DNA of 64,000 bases from positions 1,984,001-2,048,000 of the forward strand of contig NZ_CP015880.1 of the NCBI RefSeq assembly GCF_000697965.2. The letters are read 5' to 3'. This document shows positions 51,463 to 59,548 of the stretch, in pieces (position 1 is the first letter of the stretch; each line of letters opens with the position of its first letter). The notes below the pieces were generated by a model that ran no database searches, was not told the origin of the DNA, and was given only the letters and a program-made list of their open reading frames with translations. A program made the translations under genes and the position numbers. This DNA is from Ensifer adhaerens. Its GTDB lineage: Bacteria > Pseudomonadota > Alphaproteobacteria > Rhizobiales > Rhizobiaceae.

Positions 51463-52293
51463 ATGGGCTTGGGGAATTGGACAGATACGGAAAATGACGC
51501 GATCGTCGCGGCCTATTTTTCCATGCTTCGCGACGAACTTTCTGGTCAATCCTACAACAAGGCCTTGCACAACCGGGTTCTGCAAGAAGCGCTCGGAAGA
51601 AGTCGCGGCTCGATAGAATTCAAACATTGCAACATTTCGGCTGCTGCGAGAGGGTTTGGTCTTCCCACCCTCAGCGGTTACCAGCCGCGGTTCAATTTTC
51701 AGATGTCCTTGGCCGAGGCAATATCCCGTTGGTTAGCGCAGCATCCGCAATGGGACAGTGTCCTTGGTTCCGGTCCGACATTCGGCATGGCCGAGCCACT
51801 GGCGCTCTTCATCGGTGTCCCGCCCACTCTCCACAATGCCCCACCCCCCGACGAATTGACACAGATGCAGACGGTCGCACGGCGTTTCGATGTGGCCGGG
51901 CGGGACGAACGCAACCGTGCACTCGGCCGCGCTGGAGAAGAGCGCGTACTCCAGCACGAACGCGCGCAGCTACTCCAGAGCGGTCGTCAGGATCTGGCCC
52001 GCCAGATTCGGTGGGTGGCGCAGGAAGATGGCGATGGCGCGGGCTATGACATAGCAAGCTTCACGCCGGATGGGCGCGTGCGTTTGATCGAGGTAAAGAC
52101 CACCAACGGCTGGGAACGAACGCCATTCCATATTTCGCGCAACGAACTTGAGGTGGCCCAGACGCGACGCGAGGAGTGGTGCCTCCTCCGTCTCTATGAT
52201 TTCTCACGCCATCCACAGGCCTTCGAACTGCGACCGCCTCTTGACGCTCATGTCTCGCTCATCGCGACCAGCTATCAGGCAAGTTTCCACTGA
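51463..52293 (+). CDS. DUF3883 nuclease-like protein with N-terminal Myb-type helix domain
   Basis: A 276-aa protein. The N-terminal part MGLGNWTDTENDAIVAAYFSMLRDELSGQSYNKALHNRVLQEALGRSRGSIEFKHCNISAAARG (residues 1-64) is the helical module commonly fused to DUF3883. The C-terminal domain shows the PD-(D/E)XK-like pattern GYDIASFTPDGRVRLIEVKTT (D196, E210, K212), together with GRAGEERVLQHE. This suggests a restriction-endonuclease-like fold, as in several defence-associated proteins. No helicase, methylase or other defence gene is adjacent. It has lower GC than neighbours, a hint of horizontal transfer. ATG 51427 is an alternative start. Confidence 0.85.
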   Translation: MGLGNWTDTENDAIVAAYFSMLRDELSGQSYNKALHNRVLQEALGRSRGSIEFKHCNISAAARGFGLPTLSGYQPRFNFQMSLAEAISRWLAQHPQWDSVLGSGPTFGMAEPLALFIGVPPTLHNAPPPDELTQMQTVARRFDVAGRDERNRALGRAGEERVLQHERAQLLQSGRQDLARQIRWVAQEDGDGAGYDIASFTPDGRVRLIEVKTTNGWERTPFHISRNELEVAQTRREEWCLLRLYDFSRHPQAFELRPPLDAHVSLIATSYQASFH

Positions 52294-52349
52294 GTAAGCT
52301 GAAGCGGTTCACCTCGACACTAGGGAAATCAGCAAACGCTTCACGTCGA

Positions 52350-53126
52350 TCAATGTGTCGCGAGCACCCTCGCCTCGACCGGCTGGTCGATGCCTTTCAG
52401 GACCAGCAGCCGCGTGCCGGCGCCCGCCGTCAGCGTTGCCGCCTGAGCGGCCGTCTCCGGGGAAAGCAGAATCTCCCCCGCCTCGGCCTGGGATTCGAGC
52501 CTCGAGGCCAGGTTGACCGTGCCGCCGATCGCGGTGAAATCGCTGCGGAATGTCGAAAACTCGCCGATCTCGACCTCGCCCGAATGAATGCCGACGCCCA
52601 CGCCGAGCGGCCGTTCGCCGAGGTCGTCGAGGTCGAGGCGGCCGAGTGCATCGGCGCAGAGACGCTGGATATCGCGTGCTGCCATGATCGCCGCTTGCGC
52701 ATGGTCTTTCCGGATGATCGGAAAGTTGAAGATCGCCATCAGCCCGTCGCCCATCTGCTTGTTGACGATGCCGTCATGCGCCCAGATCGCCTGGGCGCAG
52801 CGATCCTGGAACAGGCTGACGATCTGGCTCAAGCGCACCCGCTCGATCCGCTCCGAAAGATGCGTGAATCCGCGGATGTCGGCAAACAGGATTGTGGCGC
52901 TTGCCGCAACGTGACTCTGCTTCTTCACGTAACGGAAGGAGCGCTCGCAGATCGTACAGATGTTCGGGTTCATCTTGCTGCGGGTAATACCGAAGGCGCG
53001 GAACGGCAGCGCCAAGGGCCCGCGGATCGGGATCGGCACATGCATCTGGTCCCAGCATCCCCGGCAGATGCGGGCGTCATGGCTGGCGGCAGGCTGAATG
53101 GAAGAGGCGTCTGTCATGGTGCGCAT
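52350..53126 (-). CDS. Soluble class III nucleotide cyclase with N-terminal zinc-ribbon-like module
   Basis: A 258-aa protein. The first ~65 residues carry two CxxC pairs (CRGC at 21-24 and CTIC at 57-60) that can bind Zn. The cyclase domain (residues ~75-250) has FADIRGFTHLSER (metal Asp), NKQMGDGLMAIFNFP (second metal Asp), and FTAIGGTVNLASRLESQ (Asn/Arg pair), so catalytic residues are complete. It should make cAMP or cGMP in the cytoplasm. The start is ATG 53126 or 53117. It is the second class III cyclase in this window and, unlike the membrane one at 21936, is soluble. Redox or metal sensing by the CxxC module is a hypothesis. Confidence 0.88.
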   Translation of the reverse strand: MRTMTDASSIQPAASHDARICRGCWDQMHVPIPIRGPLALPFRAFGITRSKMNPNICTICERSFRYVKKQSHVAASATILFADIRGFTHLSERIERVRLSQIVSLFQDRCAQAIWAHDGIVNKQMGDGLMAIFNFPIIRKDHAQAAIMAARDIQRLCADALGRLDLDDLGERPLGVGVGIHSGEVEIGEFSTFRSDFTAIGGTVNLASRLESQAEAGEILLSPETAAQAATLTAGAGTRLLVLKGIDQPVEARVLATH

Positions 53127-53233
53127 CTGCTCCGGCTCGCATGACCCGATGGCGTCAGCGAAGCTTCGGACATTTGCAGCACTTTAGCAACGGCTGGATC
53201 GACGCCGGGGGAACGTTCCGTGCCGCCCGGCCG

Positions 53234-54121
53234 TCACGCGGCAAACAGGTTCTCCGCCATGAAATCGACGAAGGCACGCACCTTTGGCGAAAGATAGCGA
53301 TTGGTCGGCCAAAGCACGCGGAACGTGCCGGTTTCGCGAAGGTAATCTTCCAGCAGCGAGACCAGCTTGCCTTCCGCCAGTTCAGGCGACACGGCAAAGG
53401 GCGGCAGGCAGGTGATGCCGAAGGAGCGCTCCGCAAGAAAGATCAAGGGGTCAAGCGTACTCGCCACCGTGGTCACAGGCAGGTCCAGCTTCACCTCACG
53501 CCCGTCACGAACGAGTGGCCAGGGTTCAAGGCGGCCGGAATTGGCGTAGCGGTGATGAAGGCAGCGGTGCCCAAGCAGGTCCTCCGGCACCTCCGGCCGC
53601 CCATGAGCCGCGAGATATTCCGGCGAAGCGACGATCCGGTGCCGGAACGTCCCGAGCTTGCGGCTCATCAGGCGTGTATCCTTCACGTCGCCGGTGCGGA
53701 TGACCGCATCGAAGCCCTCCTCGATCACATCGACCAGCCGATCGGTGAAATCGAGATCAAGATTGATCAGCGGATAGGCGCGCATGAAGTCCGATATGGT
53801 CGGCATCAGCAGCATGCCGGCGAGCGGCAGGCTGACGCGCAATTGCCCGCGCGGCGTCGCATGCGAGCGTGACAGTTGCGCCTGGGCCGTTTCGAATTCG
53901 GACTGGATGCGGCGGCAGGTGTCGAGAAAGAAGCTGCCGTCGTCGGTCAACGCCATGCTTCTCGTCGACCGGTTGAAGAGGCGCGCGCCCATCTCGTCTT
54001 CGAGCCGCGCGATCGCCTTGCCGACGGCCGAACCTGAAAGCCCTAGGCGATGCCCGGCGGCCACGAAGCTGCCCGCCTCTGCCACCTGAATGAAAATGCT
54101 GAGCGTTCCGAGCTTGTCCAT
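53234..54121 (-). CDS. LysR family transcriptional regulator
   Basis: A 295-aa LTTR. The winged HTH MDKLGTLSIFIQVAEAGSFVAAGHRLGLSGSAVGKAIARLEDEMGARLFNRSTRSMALTDDG spans residues 1-62. The effector-binding domain contains LINLDLDFTDRLVDVIEEGFDAVIRTG and AERSFGITCLPPFAV. It is divergent from the antibiotic-biosynthesis-type monooxygenase gene at 54247, with a candidate CGGAA-N5-TTCCG dyad between them, so control of that gene is likely. Effector unknown. Confidence 0.93.
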   Translation of the reverse strand: MDKLGTLSIFIQVAEAGSFVAAGHRLGLSGSAVGKAIARLEDEMGARLFNRSTRSMALTDDGSFFLDTCRRIQSEFETAQAQLSRSHATPRGQLRVSLPLAGMLLMPTISDFMRAYPLINLDLDFTDRLVDVIEEGFDAVIRTGDVKDTRLMSRKLGTFRHRIVASPEYLAAHGRPEVPEDLLGHRCLHHRYANSGRLEPWPLVRDGREVKLDLPVTTVASTLDPLIFLAERSFGITCLPPFAVSPELAEGKLVSLLEDYLRETGTFRVLWPTNRYLSPKVRAFVDFMAENLFAA

Positions 54122-54134
54122 CGCGCGCCGATTA

Positions 54135-54149
54135 CGGAATTATTTTCCG
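54135..54149. promoter_or_regulatory. Candidate LysR box CGGAA-N5-TTCCG
   Basis: A 5-bp inverted repeat with a five-base AT spacer lies 14 bases upstream of the LysR start in the divergent region. It has the size and symmetry of LysR recognition boxes and the same 5-5-5 layout as the candidate at 4367-4381. Confidence 0.4.
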
Positions 54150-54246
54150 AAGTGATGAGAATACGCGCTCGTTTATCCGCTATTTCTCTCCCGATATCCA
54201 GATGCCGTCGCGGTCGATACGCCGCGGCGTTTAAATGGAGAGAAGC

Positions 54247-54591
54247 ATGACAACGATTCCTACCCCCACTTTCTCGGCGTCCCCCGTTCCGACGACCTTC
54301 GTCGTCAACGTCATCCACGCCCATCCCGGCAAGCAGGAAGAAGCCTTCGCCGTCATCCAGGACGTCGTGCACTACGTTGCCGAACGGAAGGAAGGTTTTC
54401 TGTGGAGCACCCTGTCGAAGAGCACGGACGGCGAGACCGTCGTCAATGTCGAGGCGATCCAGGGCACCGGAAATGTCGATGAGTTCTTCTCCGATCCGGT
54501 GTTCGCGGAGAAGTTCCGCAAGCTGGACGAAGTCTCCCGCAGCGAGTTTCACATCTATACGGTCGGCGATCTCGTGCTGCCGAAGCGCTGA
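54247..54591 (+). CDS. Antibiotic biosynthesis monooxygenase (ABM) family protein
   Basis: A 114-aa dimeric alpha/beta-barrel (ferredoxin-like) protein. TTFVVNVIHAHPGKQEEAFAVIQDVVHYVAERKEGFLWSTLSKSTDGETVVNVEAIQGTGNVDEFFSDPVFAEKFRKLDEV shows the alternation of strands and the HPGKxEEF/Y pattern of ABM-domain proteins. These oxidise aromatic polyketides in biosynthesis or act as heme/quinol monooxygenases elsewhere. No secondary-metabolite genes are adjacent. GGAGA lies about five bases before ATG 54247, so an ATG twelve bases upstream is rejected. It is divergent from a LysR gene. Confidence 0.87.
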   Translation: MTTIPTPTFSASPVPTTFVVNVIHAHPGKQEEAFAVIQDVVHYVAERKEGFLWSTLSKSTDGETVVNVEAIQGTGNVDEFFSDPVFAEKFRKLDEVSRSEFHIYTVGDLVLPKR

Positions 54592-54654
54592 GCCGCAGCC
54601 TGATCGCCACGCCCTGCGCCTTCACGCGAAGACGCAGGGACTCTTTCGCCTCTG

Positions 54655-56094
54655 TCATCCCGCCTTCTTCACTGGCGGGATGAGCCACGACCCGTCGAGA
54701 ATGGAAGGCGGGCTGTCGTCGGGCCAATAGAGCCGCATCATCAGGATGAACTTGCCCTTCGGCGCCGGCAACCAGTTGTTTTCCTTGTCCTTGCCGGGTG
54801 ATTCATTCTGGATGTAGATCTCCGTCGAACCGTCGGCATTGGCCTTGGGGCTGACGCGCGTGCTGATCGAATAGCGGTTGAGCGGATTGTCGACGAAGAA
54901 ATAGTTCTCGTCGTACATGGTGATCGACCAGAAGCCGCGCACCGGCGGCAATTGCCCCTTGGGGAAGGTGACGACGTATTTGTTGGAGCCGTGATAGGCG
55001 CGGGAAACCAGGCCGTCCCTGGACTTCAGCGACGTCGGATAGATCGCATCCTGCGGACGATTGGCGCCAAGCCCGATCGCCGTGATCAGCGCCCGCTGCA
55101 GATAGTTGGTGCCGTAGATGCCGGTCTTGGTGGTGAAGCCCCAGCCGTTGACGTTCTGGATGTCACCATCGCTGAACTTGAAGTGCAGCATGATGCGATG
55201 GAACGCCATGATGGGGATGCGCGAGACGAAGGCGGCATCGAGCTTGCTCTTGTCGAAGTCCTGGCCCGGCACGATGCCGATTTCGGCAAATTTGGCGATC
55301 GCCTCGCCATCCGCTGCCGTCGGCGGATTGGTCTTCATCAACTCGCAAAGAAGCGTGAAATATTCGACCGCATCCATGCGATTGACCTGCTCGCGCACCG
55401 CCGTCTTCATGTCGATCGACGGATCGACCTTGCCGACCGGCGGCGTCCAGTCCTTGCCATAGGCGCTGAGCGGACAAAGCTTGCACTCGTCCTGAAGTGC
55501 ATGCACCGCCGCATAGTCCTCCGGCGTGCCATCACAATAGATGCGCCCGAGGATCCAGACGATGCCGGTTGAGGATTTGTATTCGGTCACGCCGTCGGGA
55601 AGGCTTCCCTGCCAGCCCGGCCCGGTAATGGCATAGGCCTGCGCCCCGCCGCCGGTCGTGCGCTTGCCCGGCACCTGAAACACCGTCGTCCAGCCGTCGA
55701 GCATCGGAAACAGGAAGAAGCGATCCTTCATGTCGGGGATCGACAGCACCCACGGCTCCTTGCCCACATCGACGAAGGCTGTCGTGTACAGCGTATCGGC
55801 ATTCGGCGCGGTGACATCCTTGAAGGATGCGTTCGGATATTCACGCAGCTTGATGACGTGGCCCATCGGCCCCTTGCTGCCTTCGGGCTTGGCCACATTG
55901 GTCACCACCCGGCGGGTCATTTCCGTCGTCACCAGTGGGTAGCCGTAGATATAGGCTTCCACCGCCAGCCAGAAATCATCAGCAGCCTCGACCGGATCGA
56001 AAAGCGGCGATTCCAGCGCGTTCGCAGGTAAGAACGATGCTGATGCAAGCAGGCCGGCGCCGCCCAAAGCGACGGCGCGACGGGTCATGTCCAT
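54655..56094 (-). CDS. DUF1254/DUF1214 domain protein, Tat-like export signal
   Basis: A 479-aa protein with a twin-arginine-like start MDMTRRAVALGGAGLLASASFLPANA, suggesting Tat export to the periplasm. It contains DUF1254 (residues ~40-190: FWLAVEAYIYGYPLVTTEMTRRVV, APNADTLYTTAFVDVGKEPWVLSIPDM, DRFFLFPMLDGWTTVFQVPG) and DUF1214 near the C-terminus (GFWSITMYDENYFFVDNPLNRYSIS). The family is widespread and uncharacterised, thought to be enzymes. A GGGGGAGG stretch lies about seven bases before ATG 56094. A longer upstream reading is not used. No functional neighbour. It is in a divergent position relative to the ribosomal-protection-like gene. Confidence 0.9.
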   Translation of the reverse strand: MDMTRRAVALGGAGLLASASFLPANALESPLFDPVEAADDFWLAVEAYIYGYPLVTTEMTRRVVTNVAKPEGSKGPMGHVIKLREYPNASFKDVTAPNADTLYTTAFVDVGKEPWVLSIPDMKDRFFLFPMLDGWTTVFQVPGKRTTGGGAQAYAITGPGWQGSLPDGVTEYKSSTGIVWILGRIYCDGTPEDYAAVHALQDECKLCPLSAYGKDWTPPVGKVDPSIDMKTAVREQVNRMDAVEYFTLLCELMKTNPPTAADGEAIAKFAEIGIVPGQDFDKSKLDAAFVSRIPIMAFHRIMLHFKFSDGDIQNVNGWGFTTKTGIYGTNYLQRALITAIGLGANRPQDAIYPTSLKSRDGLVSRAYHGSNKYVVTFPKGQLPPVRGFWSITMYDENYFFVDNPLNRYSISTRVSPKANADGSTEIYIQNESPGKDKENNWLPAPKGKFILMMRLYWPDDSPPSILDGSWLIPPVKKAG

Positions 56095-56269
56095 GTTTGC
56101 CTCCCCCTTTTTCTTTGGTGGGAGGAAGTTAGCATATACTAATAAGCACGACCAGACATTGTGTTCGGCCTGTCCTCGCGTAACCGCCTGAAGGGAGCAT
56201 CGCCATTTTTCGATGGCCCCGGCCACACCAGCAAATCTGCAACACCGCGTCGGAGTTGTCAGGCGGCGC

Positions 56270-56298
56270 TTGACGCCCTTCCTGTGGCGTCCTTAGAT
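56270..56298 (+). promoter_or_regulatory. Promoter candidate for the ribosomal-protection-like gene
   Basis: TTGACG at 56270-56275 and TTAGAT at 56293-56298 are spaced by 17 bases, compatible with a sigma-70 promoter of alphaproteobacteria. Transcription would start near 56305, leaving a ~115-base leader before the gene at 56422. That leader carries the ORF at 56364-56474. Confidence 0.45.
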
Positions 56299-56363
56299 TT
56301 CACGAGCACCCTCGCCTGCCGTGGGTTGCGCGATCCGCAAGAAGCTCAAGTCTGGAGGCCCCG

Positions 56364-56474
56364 ATGCGCCGAGTCACTTCTCAAGAAACCCAGATCCGAA
56401 TTTTTGAGAAGCTGATGGGATATGCGCACATTGAATCTGGGCATCCTCGCCCACGTGGATGCAGGCAAGACTAG
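56364..56474 (+). CDS. Overlapping leader ORF (36 codons) of the ribosomal-protection-like gene
   Basis: An ATG at 56364 has a strong GGAGG at 56354-56358, five bases upstream, better than the RBS of the following gene. It reads 36 codons (begins MRRVTSQETQIRIFEKLMGYAH) to a TAG at 56472-56474. It thus overlaps the first ~53 bases of the GTPase gene (56422) in another frame. An inverted repeat CTTCTCAA/TTGAGAAG (56377-56384 and 56404-56411) lies inside it. Leader peptides regulating tet(M)-type and other antibiotic-resistance genes by ribosome stalling are known; whether this acts similarly is hypothesis. It may be a chance ORF. Confidence 0.5.
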   Translation: MRRVTSQETQIRIFEKLMGYAHIESGHPRPRGCRQD

Positions 56475-58359
56475 CCTTACGGAAAGACTCCTTTTTGACA
56501 CCGGCGCGATCGACAGGCTCGGCAGCGTCGATAGCGGCAATACCCAGACCGACAGCCTTGAACTCGAACGGCAGCGTGGCATCACCATTGCCGCCTCCGT
56601 CGTGTCGTTCAGGCTTGGCGATCTGGTCGTAAACCTCATCGACACCCCCGGGCATCCGGACTTCATCGCCGAGGTCGAGCGCGTGCTGCAATCGCTCGAT
56701 GCCGCCGTCGTGGTCGTCTCGGCGGTGGAAGGCGTGCAGGCGCAGACCCGCGTGCTGGTGCGCGCCTTGCGCCGCCTCGGCGTCCCCTTCCTGTTCTTCG
56801 TCAACAAGATCGATCGCCTGGGGGCGCGTCCCGCCGAAGTGGTCGAAGAGATCGCCAGCCAACTCTCGGTCCGCCCCGTCATCATGTCGGCGGCGGTCGA
56901 GGCCGGCAGCCGACACGCGAGAGCCGAGCCGAACGACTTTGCGCAGGAACCGCATTTTTCGGCACTTTCGGAGGCGCTTGCCGCCAATGATGAAGCCTTG
57001 CTCGACGATTATGTGCTGGCACCGGAGCGTCTGACTGTCGAGCGGCTGCGGAAGGCCTTGGCGACGCAGCTTGCCGAAGGCCTTCTGCACCCGGTCTATT
57101 GCGGCATCGCCATGACCGGCGTCGGCGTGCCGGGCCTGATCACCGCGATCGAGACGCTGTTGCCGGCGAAGGCGCCCGCCCCGGATGCACCGGTCGAAGG
57201 CCGGATCTTCAAGATCGAGCGCGGCTGGGGCGGTGAAAAACTCGCCTTTCTCAACCTGACGTCCGGCACCGTCGCCATGCGCGACTATCTCGTCCTTCCC
57301 GGCGGCGCGGCGAAGGTGACCAGCATCCAGCTCTTCGACCAGGGCCGGCTGGAAAAGGTGGACCAGGTGACAGCCGGCCGCATCGCCAAGGTGGGCGGGC
57401 TTGCCCATGCCCGCATCGGTGATTGGATCGGCGTCGGCGGAAAGCGTGCCGGAGCGTTTCACTTCGCCCCGCCGACGCTCGAAACCCTCGTGCGGCCGAG
57501 GCGCCCTTCGGACAACACGGCGCTGTGGCTTGCCCTTCAGCAACTGGCCGAACAGGACCCGTTCATCAACCTGCGCACCAGCGACGATGCCAGCGAGATG
57601 TTCGTTTCGCTCTATGGCGAGGTGCAGAAGGAGGTGATCGAGGCCACCCTGTCGGCCGATTTCGGGCTGGAGGCGCATTTCGAGCAAAGCACGGTCATCT
57701 GCGTCGAACGGCCCCTTGGCACCGGAACCGGCATCGAGATCCTCTTCCGCGAGCCGAACCCCTTCCTTGCGACCGTCGGCCTCAGGATCGAACCGCGGCC
57801 GGCGGCAGCGGGCAACAGTTTTGCCTTGGAAGTGGATGTCGGCCAGATGCCTGCGAGCTTTTACCGGGCGGTCGAAGAGGCCGTTGCCGAAACGCTGAAG
57901 GCCGGGCTCTTCGGCTGGCAGGTGATCGATTGCCACGTCGCCATGACAGCGGCGCGCCAGACCTCGCCGGCCAGCACCGCCGTCGATTTTCGCCGGCTGA
58001 CGCCGCTGGTGCTCGCCGAGGCGTTGTCTTCGGCCGGAACGGTCGTCTGCGAGCCGATCGACAGCTTCCGCCTTGAAGCGCCCGCGTCCGTCCTGACGGC
58101 CATTCACACGCTGCTCGCCAAGTCAGGCGCGTCGACGACGGATTCGATCATCGAAGGCGGCGTCGCCCGGCTTGCCGGAACGATCGCATCGGCCAACGTC
58201 CAGGGCGTCCAGCGGCAGTTGCCGGGGCTCACCAGCGGCGCGGGCGTGCTCGAAAACAGCTTCGATCACTACGCGCCGATCGCAGGCACGCAGCCTTCCC
58301 GGCCCCGGTTGGGCGCGAACCCGTTCGATCGGGCCAATTATCTCCGGAGCCTGCGATAA
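56422..58359 (+). CDS. Tet(M)/OtrA-like ribosomal protection GTPase
   Basis: A 645-aa translational GTPase of the tetracycline-resistance ribosomal-protection class (EF-G homologues that release tetracycline from the 30S subunit). The G domain is complete: AHVDAGKTSLTERLL (residues 10-24), RGITI (52-56), DTPGH (74-78), NKID (128-131). EF-G domains II-V follow (GRIFKIERGWGGEKLAFLNLTSGTV, FREPNPFLATVGLRIEP, the domain IV region with FYRAVEEAVAETLKAG). The start MRTLNLGILAHVDAGKT equals the usual beginning. Sequence alone does not prove tetracycline resistance. The RBS is weak (GGGA only), but a leader ORF with strong RBS overlaps the start. It lies divergent to a DUF1254 gene. Confidence 0.88.
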   Translation: MRTLNLGILAHVDAGKTSLTERLLFDTGAIDRLGSVDSGNTQTDSLELERQRGITIAASVVSFRLGDLVVNLIDTPGHPDFIAEVERVLQSLDAAVVVVSAVEGVQAQTRVLVRALRRLGVPFLFFVNKIDRLGARPAEVVEEIASQLSVRPVIMSAAVEAGSRHARAEPNDFAQEPHFSALSEALAANDEALLDDYVLAPERLTVERLRKALATQLAEGLLHPVYCGIAMTGVGVPGLITAIETLLPAKAPAPDAPVEGRIFKIERGWGGEKLAFLNLTSGTVAMRDYLVLPGGAAKVTSIQLFDQGRLEKVDQVTAGRIAKVGGLAHARIGDWIGVGGKRAGAFHFAPPTLETLVRPRRPSDNTALWLALQQLAEQDPFINLRTSDDASEMFVSLYGEVQKEVIEATLSADFGLEAHFEQSTVICVERPLGTGTGIEILFREPNPFLATVGLRIEPRPAAAGNSFALEVDVGQMPASFYRAVEEAVAETLKAGLFGWQVIDCHVAMTAARQTSPASTAVDFRRLTPLVLAEALSSAGTVVCEPIDSFRLEAPASVLTAIHTLLAKSGASTTDSIIEGGVARLAGTIASANVQGVQRQLPGLTSGAGVLENSFDHYAPIAGTQPSRPRLGANPFDRANYLRSLR

Positions 58360-58367
58360 CATAAGAA

Positions 58368-58395
58368 CACCGCGCGCCTCTTCAGACGCGCGGTG
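58368..58395 (+). terminator. Stem-loop after ribosomal-protection-like gene
   Basis: CACCGCGCG at 58368-58376 pairs with CGCGCGGTG at 58387-58395 over a ten-base loop. It lies nine bases after the stop codon, before the convergent outer-membrane gene (stop at 58466). No T-run follows, so it may act bidirectionally or as a stabiliser. Confidence 0.6.
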
Positions 58396-58465
58396 CCACC
58401 ATGCTCTTGCTTGATGATTGTACCTGGCTGGCAGCGGCGCAAAATGCTGCCGCCTGCCAAGCCGA

Positions 58466-59314
58466 TCAGAACGCCAGGCGATTGCTGGACCAGACCGGGC
58501 CGAGGCGCTCTTCTTCCTTGAGCGTCGTCGAACCGTAGGAGAAGCGCAGGCCACCGAAGAGGGTGCTGGTGTCGCCGGAAACCGAAGCGCTCAGCCCTGA
58601 AAGCTCTTCGTTGGTGTATTTGTAGCCGGCAAAGAGCGTGACGGGGAAAGCGTCCAGCCGGTAGTTGGCCGTCAGCTTGACGCTGCGCAGGTCGTAATCC
58701 AGGTCGTTTTCGCTCATGCGATGCAGCGAGCCGTCGACGTCGAAGCGCAGGTTGTCGGTCGCGTAGATGCGCGCGCCTAGCGAGCCCATGTAATGATCGG
58801 CATCGATGTCGTCGAAGTCTTCCACACTCGCCTGGCCGTAGCCGATCGCGCCATGCAGCGTCCAGGTATCAAGGAAGTAGGCCGCTTCGACGCCACCCAT
58901 GTAATCGTTGAGGTCGAGGCCGATGCCCGGGTCGAGGCGTGCGCCTTGCACGAAGACGCCTGCCGCAAAGAGATCATTGCGGTAGTAGCCGTGCAGCGCG
59001 CCGTCATAGCTGTTCGTGTCGATATCCTCAAAGGAGGCGCGCGTGTAGCCGAGATCGACCTGCAGGTTGAAGCCGGCGCCGGCGTCGAAGTTCACCGCAC
59101 CGCGCAGGTCCCATGCATCCGCATCGATATCGCCGGGCGAGTCCACGGCCGCGCCGTAGGACGTCTCGACGTAGCCGACGATGCCGCCCGACGCCTGCTC
59201 CACCGGCACCTCATAGGCGTCCTGCGGCCCCACCAACGGACCATCGATATCGGCAGCCGCCGCGATCGAAACACTTGAAAGAAGAAAAATGACGAAACTG
59301 CTCGTCCTGACCAT
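58466..59314 (-). CDS. Outer-membrane beta-barrel protein (porin/OmpW-like)
   Basis: A 282-aa protein with signal peptide MVRTSSFVIFLLSSVSIAAAA and a mature part of repeated short amphipathic strands (VGYVETSYGAAVDS, WDLRGAVNFDAGAGFNLQVDLGYTRASF, YFLDTWTLHGAIGYGQASV, LRSVKLTANYRLDAFPVTLFAGYKYT). It ends with an aromatic residue (NRLAF), as required for BAM-dependent barrel assembly. It resembles uncharacterised porin-like proteins of rhizobia. GGAG lies upstream of ATG 59314; the longer in-frame start is rejected. Substrate unknown. Confidence 0.82.
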   Translation of the reverse strand: MVRTSSFVIFLLSSVSIAAAADIDGPLVGPQDAYEVPVEQASGGIVGYVETSYGAAVDSPGDIDADAWDLRGAVNFDAGAGFNLQVDLGYTRASFEDIDTNSYDGALHGYYRNDLFAAGVFVQGARLDPGIGLDLNDYMGGVEAAYFLDTWTLHGAIGYGQASVEDFDDIDADHYMGSLGARIYATDNLRFDVDGSLHRMSENDLDYDLRSVKLTANYRLDAFPVTLFAGYKYTNEELSGLSASVSGDTSTLFGGLRFSYGSTTLKEEERLGPVWSSNRLAF

Positions 59315-59548
59315 GGCCCCACTCCGGTTCAAACCCCGGAAATAAGGTAAACGAACACGGTTAATACAATCTCTACGAGAAATATTTAACGCGATCGACG
59401 TATGCGAATAGCCGGTGATCGCCATATTACTGTGCATAATCGGCGCGATTGCAGATACAGCCGCACGCTTCCCTCTCTCAGAGCGGGAAAGAGAAGTATG
59501 AGAGGCTTAACCAGTCCTCCAATGGCGAGCGTCAAAGAGAGCGGTCGC

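Noticed and set aside
56374..58107. 577-codon open frame on the minus strand
   Set aside because: Antisense shadow of the ribosomal-protection-like gene; Gly/Arg/His-rich composition, no RBS and no domain.
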